From: Acidovorax carolinensis
GTDB taxonomy: Bacteria; Pseudomonadota; Gammaproteobacteria; Burkholderiales; Burkholderiaceae_C
DNA length: 64,000 bases
Direction of reading: 5' to 3'
Assembly (NCBI RefSeq): GCF_002157145.1
Contig: NZ_CP021361.1
Span: forward strand, 806,001-870,000
In this document: in pieces, positions 52,372 through 60,808 of the stretch
Layout of the letters: every line of letters starts with the position of its first letter
How positions within the stretch are numbered: position 1 is the stretch's first letter
Position numbers and translations under genes: made by a program
The notes under the pieces: generated by a model
Told to the model about the DNA's origin: nothing
Database searches by the model: none
What the model saw: the letters and a program-made list of their open reading frames with translations, nothing else

Positions 52372-52531
52372 GAAGGTGTGAACGAACCCGCCATGCCCGC
52401 TCGTCCCGCAAAAACGCACCCCATCGGCGTTGCAAATGCTCGCCATAGCACAAGCTATGGCTGTGCTTTGTGCCTTGATGAAGCACGTTTGTGCGGCCCG
52501 CTCGGTCACGGCGGGTCCATTCACACCTTCT
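52371..52531. repeat. MITE-like element with terminal inverted repeats
   Basis: AGAAGGTGTGAA at 52371-52382 is the exact inverse of TTCACACCTTCT at 52520-52531, and ACCCGCC (52386-52392) pairs with GGCGGGT (52510-52516). The inside holds ATAGCACAAGCTATGG and no gene. The first base overlaps the rhodanese stop codon. Confidence 0.7.
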
Positions 52532-52586
52532 AGCCCCCATTCCGCTTTCTTAGAACTTTGTCCCGTTGCTGTCAGGAAAGATCACC

Positions 52587-52847
52587 ATGCAACCCGTGAA
52601 GATGTACACCACTGCCGTCTGCCCCTATTGCGTGCGGGCCAAGCAGATCCTCAAGTCCAAGGGTGTGGAGCAGATCGAAGAGATCCGCATCGACACCGAC
52701 CCCGCCGCCCGCAACCACATGATGGAGATCACCGGCCGCCGCACGGTGCCGCAGATCTTCATTGGTGACACCCATGTAGGCGGCCACGACGACCTGGTGG
52801 CGCTGGACGGCCGGGGCGGGCTCATGCCCCTGCTGGGCGCGGCCTGA
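52587..52847 (+). CDS. grxC: Glutaredoxin 3
   Basis: An 86-residue dithiol glutaredoxin with active site CPYC (residues 14-17 region, in TTAVCPYCVRAKQIL) and the glutathione-binding TVPQIF and GGHDDL. It starts at MQPVKMYTT, with AGGAAAG upstream. It is in the conserved order rhodanese, grxC, secB. Confidence 0.93.
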   Translation: MQPVKMYTTAVCPYCVRAKQILKSKGVEQIEEIRIDTDPAARNHMMEITGRRTVPQIFIGDTHVGGHDDLVALDGRGGLMPLLGAA

Positions 52848-52956
52848 TGCGTCACCCGGGCGCTGCATAATGCAGCCCCATGTGCCCGCTGCGGGAGCTG
52901 CTCCCCGGCGGGTTTTGTTTTGCTGAAACCCCAATTCGCAGAGAGACTTTTCCATC

Positions 52957-53415
52957 ATGGCCGATCAAGAAAACCCCGTGTTCCAGATTCAGCGCGTGTA
53001 CCTCAAGGACATGTCGCTGGAGCAGCCCAATTCGCCCGGCATCCTGCTCGAACAAGAGCAGCCGAGCGTGGACATCCAGCTTGGCGTGGAAGCCACGCCC
53101 GTGGCCGAAGGCATCTATGAAGTGGCCGTGACCGCCACGGTGCAGACCAAGATCAAGGACAAGACCGTGTTCCTGGTCGAAGCCAAGCAGGCGGGCATTT
53201 TCGAGATCCGCAACATCCCCGAAGACCAGATGGGCCCCATCATGGGCATCGCCTGCCCGCAAATCGTGTACCCCTACCTGCGCGGCAACGTGGCCGACAT
53301 CGTGAACCGCGCTGGCTTCCCGCCCGTGCACCTGGCCGAAATCAACTTCCAGGCCATGTACGAGCAGCAGCAGGCCCAGGCAGCCGGCGAGCCCTCGCCC
53401 ATCATCACGCAGTGA
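52957..53415 (+). CDS. secB: Protein-export chaperone SecB
   Basis: A 152-residue cytosolic chaperone that holds precursor proteins for Sec[15 protein letters not shown] (about 11-24), YEVAVTATV and [31 protein letters not shown] cover the conserved core, and [11 protein letters not shown] the C-terminal part. It is of normal length. Confidence 0.95.
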   Translation: MADQENPVFQIQRVYLKDMSLEQPNSPGILLEQEQPSVDIQLGVEATPVAEGIYEVAVTATVQTKIKDKTVFLVEAKQAGIFEIRNIPEDQMGPIMGIACPQIVYPYLRGNVADIVNRAGFPPVHLAEINFQAMYEQQQAQAAGEPSPIITQ

Positions 53416-53433
53416 TGCAGGTCAGAGGTCTTT

Positions 53434-53703
53434 AGAGCCTGCTCAACGTCTTTTTGGAGTCGCACAAGTACCTTGCCGGGATGGGGTGCAAGGCGCGGAG
53501 CGCAGTGGATAGCCCGGCTATCCACAAGCGCCGCAACGCCGCAGACCGCCCGGCAAGGCACTTGCCCGAAGGGTTGGAGTGAAATCGGGCGATTGCACCC
53601 CCCGGCTGCTTGCATGGGCACGAGCCCATGCGGCCCATCCGAGGCTTGCACTCATCTCGATTACTCTCCAATGCGATCTCCAAAAAGACGTTGAGCAGGC
53701 TCT
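53434..53703. repeat. MITE-like element with 26-bp perfect inverted repeats
   Basis: The 26-bp arm at 53434-53459 (starting AGAGCCTGCTCAACG) is the exact inverse of 53678-53703. The 218-bp interior is GC-rich, has smaller hairpins (for example GGATAGCCCGGCTATCC) and no gene. It fills most of the 325-bp gap between secB and gpsA. No transposase is nearby, so it is a non-autonomous or extragenic palindromic element. Confidence 0.8.
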
Positions 53704-53704
53704 T

Positions 53705-53752
53705 AGGCCTCTGGCGCTTTATCCATAAGCGCAAGCAGCTATGAAAATAGTA
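53705..53752 (+). repeat. Palindromic repeat copy that includes the gpsA start codon
   Basis: The exact core GCGCTTTATCCATAAGCGC is at 53714-53732, followed by AAGCAGCTATGAAAATAG. The gpsA ATG (53741) is part of the right arm AGCTATGAAAA. The element abuts the MITE-like repeat on its left. Confidence 0.85.
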
Positions 53753-54754
53753 GTACTTGGTGCCGGTGCCTGGGGCACGGCGCTGGCCATGGGAGCCGCC
53801 CAGCAACCGGGCGGACACACCGTCACGTTGTGGGCCCGCGATGGCCAGCAGGTGGCCGACATGCAGGCGCGGCGGCAGAACGCGCGCTATCTGCCCAGCA
53901 TTGATTTCCCCCCGGCGCTGTTGGTGTCCGGCGCAGATCCGCTGGCGTTGGCGCGCTCTGCCGATTTGGTCATCGTGGCCACGCCCATGGCGGCGCTGCG
54001 CAGCATGCTGCTGGCCTTGCGCGGCTGCCCGGCCCCGGTGGCCTGGCTGTGCAAGGGCTTTGAAGCGGTGGCATCGGCGGATTCCGGCTCTTATGGCCTG
54101 CTGGCGCACGAAGTGTGTGCGCAGGTAGCTCCTGATTTAATAGCTGGCGTGCTCAGCGGTCCCAGCTTTGCGCAAGAGGTGGCGCGCGGCCAGCCCACGG
54201 CGCTGGTGGCGGCCAGCCGGCATGCCTTGGTGCGCGATGCGCTGGTTGCCGCCTTCCATAGCCCCAGCCTGCGCGTTTATGCCAACGACGACATCGTGGG
54301 CGTGGAAGTGGGCGGCGCGGTGAAGAACGTGCTGGCCATTGCCACCGGCCTGTGCGATGGGCTGAGCCTGGGGCTCAATGCCCGGGCGGCCCTCATCACG
54401 CGCGGTCTGGCCGAAATGACGCGCCTCGGGGTGGCGCTCGGCGCACGGCCTGACACCTTCATGGGGTTGTCGGGCATGGGCGATCTGGTGCTGACGGCCA
54501 CCGGCGACCTGTCGCGCAATCGCCGCGTCGGCTTGCTGCTGGCGCAGGGCCAGACCCTGCAGCAGGCGGTGGACTCCCTGGGCCATGTGGCCGAAGGCGT
54601 GTACTGCGCCCGCACCGTAGCCCAGCGTGCGGCGGGGCTGGGTGTGGACATGCCGATCACCCAGGCGGTGGTGGCGCTGCTCGATGGCCGGCTGGCCCTG
54701 GCCGATGCCGTGGGGCTGCTGATGGGGCGGGATCCGGCCTCGGAACTGCGCTAG
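53741..54754 (+). CDS. gpsA: Glycerol-3-phosphate dehydrogenase [NAD(P)+]
   Basis: A 337-residue cytosolic enzyme reducing dihydroxyacetone phosphate to sn-glycerol-3-phosphate for phospholipid synthesis. It has [10 protein letters not shown] (7-16), [10 protein letters not shown] and the catalytic Lys in [15 protein letters not shown]. The start codon and first codons come from a palindromic repeat, and DLIAGVLSG in the middle uses the AT-rich codons TTA and ATA that resemble a half copy of the same repeat. Confidence 0.95.
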   Translation: MKIVVLGAGAWGTALAMGAAQQPGGHTVTLWARDGQQVADMQARRQNARYLPSIDFPPALLVSGADPLALARSADLVIVATPMAALRSMLLALRGCPAPVAWLCKGFEAVASADSGSYGLLAHEVCAQVAPDLIAGVLSGPSFAQEVARGQPTALVAASRHALVRDALVAAFHSPSLRVYANDDIVGVEVGGAVKNVLAIATGLCDGLSLGLNARAALITRGLAEMTRLGVALGARPDTFMGLSGMGDLVLTATGDLSRNRRVGLLLAQGQTLQQAVDSLGHVAEGVYCARTVAQRAAGLGVDMPITQAVVALLDGRLALADAVGLLMGRDPASELR

Positions 54755-54794
54755 GGCAGGGTATACCGCGGGCCGCGGGCGCGGCCTTGCGGGT

Positions 54795-56048
54795 TCACAG
54801 GCCCAGTTCCAGCGCCAGCAGTTCTTCTACCGTCTGGCGGCGGCGGATCAGGCGGGCCTGGCCGCCATCGACCAGCACCTCGGCAATCAGGGGCCGGGTG
54901 TTGTAGTTGGAGGACATCGAGGCGCCATAGGCGCCCGCGTCGTGGATGACCAGCAGGTCGCCCACCTGCGCATCCGGCAGGTTGCGCGGCAGCACCACGC
55001 CGCCGTCGCCCTGCGTGAACACGTCGCCCGATTCGCACAGCGGCCCCGCCACCACGCTGGGCCGGTGGGCCGCCGTGCTGCCGTCGCGGCGCAGCACGCT
55101 CATGGTGTGGTAGCTGCCGTACATGGACGGGCGCATCAGCTCGTTGAAGCCGGTGTCGAGCAGCATGAAATGGTTGTTGCCCGCATCCTTGGTGGCGCGC
55201 ACCTCGCCCAGCAGCACGCCCGATTCGGCTACCAGGTAGCGGCCGGGCTCGATCTCCAGGCCCAGCGGGTGTTGCACGATGGCCTCGGCCTGCTGGCGCG
55301 CGGCGTCCCACAGACCGTGGTAGTGCTGCGTGTCGATGACGGGCTCGCCATCGCGGTAGGGGATGGACAGGCCGCCGCCGGCCGAGATGGCGTGCAGGTC
55401 ATGGCCCGCAGCGTGCGTGGTGCGCACCAGCTCCACCATGGCGCCGCACACCTGCTCCAGGTGGCGGTAGTCCACGCCCGAGCCGATGTGCATGTGCAGC
55501 CCCACGAGCTTCAGGCCATGCTGGCGGATGGCGGCCAGTGCGGCGGGCAGATCGGTGTGCCAGATGCCGTGCTTGCTGTGCTCGCCGCCCGTGTTGGTCT
55601 TGTTGCTGTGGCCGTGCCCAAAGCCGGGGTTGATGCGCAACCACACGGCATGGCCGGGCGATGCCGCGCCCAGCTGGTGCAGCATGTCGATGGAGCCGGC
55701 GTTCACCGGTACCTCATGCTCCACCACGCAGGCCAGCGTGGCCGCATCGAAGAGGTCGGCCGTGAAGACGATCTCGGAAGGCGCATCCCCTTTCTGGCCC
55801 GCCTGGTAACCGGCGGCCAGCGCGCGCAGGATCTCGCCACGCGAGACCGCGTCCACCTTCACGCCCTGCGCACGCATCAGCGCCAGGATGTGGATGTTCG
55901 AGCAGGCCTTCTGCGCAAAGCGGATGGTTTCAAAGTTGGACAGCTGTGCAATGCGCTGGCGGATGGTGGCGGCGTCATACACCCACAGCGGGGTGCCGAA
56001 CTGGTCGGCCAGGGACCACAGTTGCGCGGGCGAGAAGGGGTTGGACAT
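54795..56048 (-). CDS. lysA: Diaminopimelate decarboxylase
   Basis: A 417-residue PLP enzyme (fold type III) for the last step of lysine synthesis. PLP Lys47 is in RFAQKACSN, with HMHIGSG for the phosphate site and GPLCESGDVF carrying the catalytic Cys. The start MSNPFSPAQLWSL was chosen to match family length. It is divergent from lysR across 102 bp. Confidence 0.95.
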   Translation of the reverse strand: MSNPFSPAQLWSLADQFGTPLWVYDAATIRQRIAQLSNFETIRFAQKACSNIHILALMRAQGVKVDAVSRGEILRALAAGYQAGQKGDAPSEIVFTADLFDAATLACVVEHEVPVNAGSIDMLHQLGAASPGHAVWLRINPGFGHGHSNKTNTGGEHSKHGIWHTDLPAALAAIRQHGLKLVGLHMHIGSGVDYRHLEQVCGAMVELVRTTHAAGHDLHAISAGGGLSIPYRDGEPVIDTQHYHGLWDAARQQAEAIVQHPLGLEIEPGRYLVAESGVLLGEVRATKDAGNNHFMLLDTGFNELMRPSMYGSYHTMSVLRRDGSTAAHRPSVVAGPLCESGDVFTQGDGGVVLPRNLPDAQVGDLLVIHDAGAYGASMSSNYNTRPLIAEVLVDGGQARLIRRRQTVEELLALELGL

Positions 56049-56086
56049 GGGGCGATCCGGTGCTGAAAAACACCATGATGCCGTGG

Positions 56087-56105
56087 ATTGGTCATTCGAT
56101 CCAAT
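56087..56105. promoter_or_regulatory. Dyad in the lysA-lysR intergenic region
   Basis: ATTGG, nine bases, then CCAAT, in the 102-bp gap between lysA and lysR. Interrupted dyads of this type are usual LysR-family binding sites. Confidence 0.45.
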
Positions 56106-56150
56106 GCTTTGATGTTTGCTTAGCATTCATTCTGGATATGCTCTTGTGCC

Positions 56151-57104
56151 ATGACATCGCACCTTGATTCCACGGCCAGTTCCCGCATCACCCACCGCCA
56201 CATCGAGGTGTTCCGCGCCGTGATGACGGCGGGCAGCGTCACCGGCGCGGCCGACCTGCTCCACAGCTCGCAGCCCACCGCCAGCCGCGAACTGGCCCGG
56301 CTGGAGTCCTTGCTGGGCTATGCGCTGTTCGAGCGCCTGCAGGGCCGGCTGCGGCCCAATGCCCGGGCGCTGGCACTGTGGGACGAGGTGCAGCGCTCGT
56401 GGCAGGGGCTGGAGCGCGTGGTGGACCGCGCTGTGGCGCTGGGCCGATCGGACGCGGCGCAGCTGGCGGTGCTGTGCCTGCCGGCCTTGGCGCACGCGCT
56501 GGTGCCCGGCGCAGCGGCGCGGTTGCTGCAGGCCTGCCCCCACGCCCGCCTGTCGGTCACCCCGCAGGAGTCGCCCCTGCTCGAAGAATGGATGAGCGCC
56601 CAGCGCTTTGATCTGGGCCTGGGCGAGCAGACGGCCACACCGCCCGGCACGCAGGCCGAGGTGCTGCTCACGCTTGACGAGGTGGCGGTGCTGCCCGCAG
56701 GACACGCCTTGGCGATGCGGCCGGTGCTGGAGCTCGATGATTTCGCCGGGCTGCCGTTTGTGAGCCTGTCGGCCGACGATCCCTACCGGCGCCAGATCGA
56801 TGCACTGTTTGCCCAGGCCGGCGTGCAGCGCCAGTTGCGCCTGGAAACCCACAGCGCCGTGGCCGTATGCGCCATGGTGCAGCAGGGGCTGGGCGTGGCC
56901 ATCGTCAACCCCTTGACCGCGCTGGCCGGCGTGAATGGGGCGGGTGGCGGGCTGGTGCTGCGGCGGCTGGCGTTTTCGGTGCCCTTCAGCGTGAGCATGG
57001 TGCGGCCCCTTTTTCGGGCGCCGTTGCCCGAGGTGGCGCCCATGGTGGCGGCGCTCAGGCAAGAGGCCGCAGCGCTGCTGGCGCGCTGGCGCGAGATGGT
57101 TTGA
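56151..57104 (+). CDS. lysR: LysR, activator of lysA
   Basis: A 317-residue LysR-type activator. It closely follows the E. coli LysR pattern, including IEVFRAVMTAGSVTGAADLL, SSQPTASRELARLE, VTPQESPLLEEWMSAQRFDLGL and NPLTAL, and it is divergent from lysA. It activates lysA when diaminopimelate is plentiful and lysine is low. Confidence 0.93.
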   Translation: MTSHLDSTASSRITHRHIEVFRAVMTAGSVTGAADLLHSSQPTASRELARLESLLGYALFERLQGRLRPNARALALWDEVQRSWQGLERVVDRAVALGRSDAAQLAVLCLPALAHALVPGAAARLLQACPHARLSVTPQESPLLEEWMSAQRFDLGLGEQTATPPGTQAEVLLTLDEVAVLPAGHALAMRPVLELDDFAGLPFVSLSADDPYRRQIDALFAQAGVQRQLRLETHSAVAVCAMVQQGLGVAIVNPLTALAGVNGAGGGLVLRRLAFSVPFSVSMVRPLFRAPLPEVAPMVAALRQEAAALLARWREMV

Positions 57105-57123
57105 TTCTTGACTGAAATCGGGC

Positions 57124-57201
57124 TGTAGCGCCTGTGTAGAAAGCGCTAATAGCTATTTAATTGATAGCATTTTGGGCTGGCGCTGTATGGATCAGCGCCA
57201 G
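57124..57201. repeat. Compound palindromic repeat downstream of lysR
   Basis: GTAGCGCCTGTGTAGAAAGC and GCTAATAGCTATTTAATTG form one degenerate copy. Next to it CTGGCGCTG (57177-57185) pairs with CAGCGCCAG (57193-57201) around a 7-nt loop. The 129-bp gap before panC has no gene. Confidence 0.6.
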
Positions 57202-57233
57202 AATTCGATAGGCTCCAACGCCGTGGGCCGGGC

Positions 57234-58088
57234 TCAGAACTCCCGGTTGTCAATCAGCCGCGTGGCCCCCAGGCGCGCGGCACCCAGCGCCACCAGGGTT
57301 CCGGGCGCGTCGTCGGGCGTGGCCGGCTGCAGATCCAGGCGCCGGCGCACAGTGAGGTAGTCGGGCAGCCAGCCGCGCGCGCGCAGCTGGTCCATCGCCT
57401 GCTGCTCCAGGTCGGTTGTCTGCAGGGTTCCTGCGGCGTGGGCTGCGGCCCAGTGGTCAGACAGTTGCTCGAGCGCCTGCGCCAGCGCCACAGCCTCCTG
57501 GCGCTCTTGCGGGCTCAGGTAGCCGTTGCGCGAACTCAGGGCCAGGCCGTCGGGGGCGCGGCTGGTGTCGCCCGCCACCACGTCGATGGGCAGCGCGAAC
57601 TGCCGCACCATCTGGCGGATCACCATGAGCTGCTGGTAGTCCTTGCGGCCAAACACCGCCGTGCCGCCGCCGTTGGCGCCAAACACGCAGCTGAACAGCT
57701 TCATCACCACCGTGGCCACCCCGATGAAGAAACCGGGGCGGAACTGGCCTTCGAGCAGATCGGCCAGTCGCGGGTCGGGGTGCACCTTGAAGGTCTGCGG
57801 CTCTGGGTAGAGGTCGGTCTCGCGCGGGGCAAACAGCACATCGCAGCCCGCGGCCTGCAGCTTGGCGCAGTCGGCATCCCAGGTGCGCGGGTAGCTGTCG
57901 AAGTCTTCGTGGGGCAGAAACTGCAGCCGGTTTACAAAGATGCTGACCACGGTGGTGTCGCCCAGCGGCCGGGCTTGGTGCACCAGCGACAGGTGCCCCT
58001 CGTGCAGGTTGCCCATGGTGGGCACAAAGGCGGGGCGGCGCCCAGCCAGGGCGGCGCGCAGTTCGGGAATGGAGTGGGCGATGAGCAT
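57234..58088 (-). CDS. panC: Pantothenate synthetase
   Basis: A 284-residue enzyme that joins pantoate and beta-alanine with ATP. The HIGH-type motif is in [13 protein letters not shown] (about 24-36), followed by [25 protein letters not shown]-like [13 protein letters not shown] and the KMSKS-like SSRNGYLSP. The start [10 protein letters not shown] lies at the usual family position; longer in-frame starts overlap panB. It is downstream of panB by 26 nt. Confidence 0.94.
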   Translation of the reverse strand: MLIAHSIPELRAALAGRRPAFVPTMGNLHEGHLSLVHQARPLGDTTVVSIFVNRLQFLPHEDFDSYPRTWDADCAKLQAAGCDVLFAPRETDLYPEPQTFKVHPDPRLADLLEGQFRPGFFIGVATVVMKLFSCVFGANGGGTAVFGRKDYQQLMVIRQMVRQFALPIDVVAGDTSRAPDGLALSSRNGYLSPQERQEAVALAQALEQLSDHWAAAHAAGTLQTTDLEQQAMDQLRARGWLPDYLTVRRRLDLQPATPDDAPGTLVALGAARLGATRLIDNREF

Positions 58089-58114
58089 TTTGGGATGTCG
58101 GGGTGAAAGAGGCC

Positions 58115-59017
58115 TTACCAGGCGTGCAATGTGTTGTCGGGGAACCGGCCCTGCTTGACGGCCTGCACATAGGCCTCCATGGCGCCGCGCACGCTGCCAG
58201 CGTCCTGCATGAAGTTGTGCACAAACTTGGCCATCTTGCCCAGGTTCACGCCCAGCATGTCGTGCAACACCAGCACCTGGCCGGCCGTGCCGTTGCCCGC
58301 GCCAATGCCGATGGTGTGGCAGTGCGGCAGCTCGGCGGTGATTTCGGCGGCCAGCGCCGCGGGCACCATCTCCAGCACCAGCATGGCGGCGCCGGCGTTT
58401 TGCAGCTCCAGGGCCTCCTTGCGCAGCGTGCGGGCGGCGTCCTCTGTTTTGCCCTGCACGCGGTAGCCGCCCAGGGCATGCACGGTTTGCGGCGTCAGGC
58501 CCAGGTGGGCGCACACGGGCACGCCGCGCTGCACCAGAAACTCCACCGTCGGCGCCGTCCAGCCGCCGCCTTCGAGCTTGACCATGTGCGCGCCCGCCTG
58601 CATCAGCGTGCAGGCGCTGCGCAGGGCCTGTTCGCGGTTTTCGGCATAGGTGCCATAGGGCAGGTCGGCCACCAGCCAGGCCGTGCCCTGCACCCGGTGC
58701 AGGCCGCGCGCCACGCTGGCCGTGTGGTAGGCCATGGTGTCCAGCGACACACCCACGGTGCTGGGCAGGCCCTGGCAGACCATGCCCAGCGAATCACCCA
58801 CCAGGATGCATTCCACACCGGCCGCATCGGCCACGGCGGCAAAGGTAGCGTCGTAGGCCGTGAGCATGGTGATTTTTTCGCCGGCCTCGCGCATCTGCGC
58901 CAGGCGCGGCAGGCTGACGGGCCTGCGCTGGGGCAGGGGCGAGGCGGGCGGCAGCGTGCCATACGGGGTGGCCGGGGTGGCTTGGGGGGTGGCCTGGAGC
59001 TGGGCAGGATCAGTCAT
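58115..59017 (-). CDS. panB: 3-methyl-2-oxobutanoate hydroxymethyltransferase
   Basis: A 300-residue enzyme forming ketopantoate from ketoisovalerate and methylene-tetrahydrofolate. It has [39 protein letters not shown] and [20 protein letters not shown]. An Ala/Pro/Thr-rich stretch (about 1-35) precedes the core. It heads panBC. Confidence 0.94.
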   Translation of the reverse strand: MTDPAQLQATPQATPATPYGTLPPASPLPQRRPVSLPRLAQMREAGEKITMLTAYDATFAAVADAAGVECILVGDSLGMVCQGLPSTVGVSLDTMAYHTASVARGLHRVQGTAWLVADLPYGTYAENREQALRSACTLMQAGAHMVKLEGGGWTAPTVEFLVQRGVPVCAHLGLTPQTVHALGGYRVQGKTEDAARTLRKEALELQNAGAAMLVLEMVPAALAAEITAELPHCHTIGIGAGNGTAGQVLVLHDMLGVNLGKMAKFVHNFMQDAGSVRGAMEAYVQAVKQGRFPDNTLHAW

Positions 59018-59139
59018 GAAGGTCCCATGGGCAAAAAGTGCCGCGAGTCTATGCCATGTCCATGCCGTCGGGGCGTGCGGCGCCCCTGGATCGAGGCCGC
59101 AACAAGCGCTGTTCCACGGGCCGCAGCGCGGTGTAACAA

Positions 59140-59185
59140 GTTGCGGACGCAACCATTAGGGTAAGTATCTAGTTGCGTACGCAAC
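59140..59185. promoter_or_regulatory. Twin GTTGCG-N-ACGCAAC operators upstream of the Bug-MarR operon
   Basis: GTTGCGGACGCAAC at 59140-59153 and GTTGCGTACGCAAC at 59172-59185 are palindromes (the second perfect) whose centres are 32 bp apart. They precede the gene pair containing a MarR regulator, the probable binder. The 277-bp gap from 59018 to 59294 holds no other feature. Confidence 0.75.
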
Positions 59186-59294
59186 CAGATTCTGTACATT
59201 TACTGAGCCAGATCAATGCCGCATGTGTCTGCCCGGTGGTGGTTTTGGTTTCGTTGTTCCAGCTCAATCCACCCTGCCCGATTTCGAGGTTTTC

Positions 59295-60269
59295 ATGCGC
59301 GCTTTCCTGCCCACCACCCGCCGCCTTTTTGCCCTGGCTGTACTCACCGCCTGCACGGCTGTGGCCGCCCAGACCTATCCGTCCAAGACCATCGAGTGGG
59401 TGGTTCCGTACCCCGCTGGCGGCGGCACCGACGTGGTGGCCCGCACGCTGGCCGAGTCGATGGGCAAGCTGCTGGGCCAGCCCATCATCATCAACAACAA
59501 GCCCGGCGCGGCCACCAACATCGGGGCGGAGTACGTGGCCCGGGCCAAGGCAGACGGCTATGTGCTGATGTCCGCCGACACCGCCACGCTGGCGGCCAAC
59601 CCGTCGCTCTACACCAAGCTCAACTACAGCGCCGAGAAGGATCTGGCGCCGGTGGGCCTTACGGTGCGTTTTCCCATGATCCTGGTGGTCAACCCCAAGG
59701 TGCCCGCCAAGACGCTGCCCGAGTTTCTGGCCTGGGCCAAGTCCCAGAGTGCTCCCAACTACGCCTCGCCTGGCCCGGGCAGCCCGCACCATCTGGCGGC
59801 CGAGTTGTTCCGCGAGAAAACCGGCAACCAGTTCACCCATGTGCCGTATCGCGGCGCGGCGCCTGCGGTGCAGGATGTGGTGGCCGGCCAGGTGCCGTTC
59901 ATGTTTGTGGACACGGCCAGCGGCTTCCAGTTTGTGGCCAGCGGCAAGCTGCGCGCCATCGGCATTGCCAGCCCCAAGCGGGTCAAGAACTTCGAGGACA
60001 TCCCCACGCTTCAGGAGCAGGGTCTCAAGGGCTTTGAGGCCTATGCCTGGCAGGGCCTGGTGGTGCCCGCCGGCACGCCCAAGGACGTGATCGCCAAACT
60101 CAATGCCGCCTTGCTCGCAGCCATGGACTCCACGGCAGTGAAGGCGCGCATGCAGACGCTGGGCCTGGAGTCCATTCCCAGTTCGCCCGAGCAGATGGCC
60201 CGCTATTGGGCCGATGAGCGCACCAAGTGGGGCCAGGTCATCAAGGCTGGCGGCATCAAGCTGGACTGA
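59295..60269 (+). CDS. Bug/TctC family periplasmic substrate-binding protein
   Basis: A 324-residue receptor with a signal peptide (MRAFLPTTRRLFALAVL, cleavage near AVAAQ), then YPSKTIEWVVPYPAGGGTDVVARTLAE. It is first in the operon with the MarR regulator, 4 nt apart, and with aromatic-degradation genes, so it likely binds the aromatic acid or a related compound. No TctAB genes are nearby. Confidence 0.9.
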   Translation: MRAFLPTTRRLFALAVLTACTAVAAQTYPSKTIEWVVPYPAGGGTDVVARTLAESMGKLLGQPIIINNKPGAATNIGAEYVARAKADGYVLMSADTATLAANPSLYTKLNYSAEKDLAPVGLTVRFPMILVVNPKVPAKTLPEFLAWAKSQSAPNYASPGPGSPHHLAAELFREKTGNQFTHVPYRGAAPAVQDVVAGQVPFMFVDTASGFQFVASGKLRAIGIASPKRVKNFEDIPTLQEQGLKGFEAYAWQGLVVPAGTPKDVIAKLNAALLAAMDSTAVKARMQTLGLESIPSSPEQMARYWADERTKWGQVIKAGGIKLD

Positions 60270-60273
60270 TCCC

Positions 60274-60777
60274 ATGGCCCGGCCACCGCGCTCTGCCTCC
60301 CAGGCCAAACCCGCCACCGACCCGGTGCAGACGGGTGAGCCGTTCGAGGTGCCGCTCAACCGCTCGTTCACCTACCGGTTTCACCACCTGAGTAAGCTGT
60401 CCGACCCGGTAAGCCACCAGGCTTACCTGGAGGAGGCGGGGCTGTCGCTCAGCGATGGCCGCTGTCTCACCACCATCGGCACTTTCGAGCCGCTGTCGGT
60501 TAAGGATCTGGCGCGCCTGTCCAACCTGAACAAGAGCCAGGCCAGCCGCGCTGCCCAGGCGTTGGTGGACCAGGGGTTGGTGGTCAAGCAGGGCAGCGAG
60601 GCCGACGGGCGCGGCGTGGTGCTGATGCTCTCGCCAGAAGGTCGAGCGCGCTGGCAGGCTGCCAATCAGCTCGTCGTTCGTCGCAACCGCGAGATCTTTG
60701 GCTGCCTGAACGCGCGCGAGCTGGCGCAACTGAGCAAACTGCTCGACCGCCTGGTAGTGCACAACGAGCGCAACTGA
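60274..60777 (+). CDS. MarR family transcriptional regulator
   Basis: A 167-residue winged-helix regulator. The wHTH region includes LTTIGTFEPLSVKDLARLSNLNKSQASRAAQALVDQGLV and the wing EADGRGVVLMLSPEG. The start MARPPRSAS begins 4 nt after the Bug stop. It probably represses the whole islet by binding the twin GTTGCG palindromes, with the aromatic compound or its CoA ester as inducer. Confidence 0.88.
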   Translation: MARPPRSASQAKPATDPVQTGEPFEVPLNRSFTYRFHHLSKLSDPVSHQAYLEEAGLSLSDGRCLTTIGTFEPLSVKDLARLSNLNKSQASRAAQALVDQGLVVKQGSEADGRGVVLMLSPEGRARWQAANQLVVRRNREIFGCLNARELAQLSKLLDRLVVHNERN

Positions 60778-60808
60778 GCCGGCGACCCATTTGTTATTTT
60801 TCGACTGA

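Noticed and set aside
57234..58514. Longer panC start giving 426 residues
   Set aside because: The extra part is antisense-frame sequence inside panB; PanC normally starts near [10 protein letters not shown].
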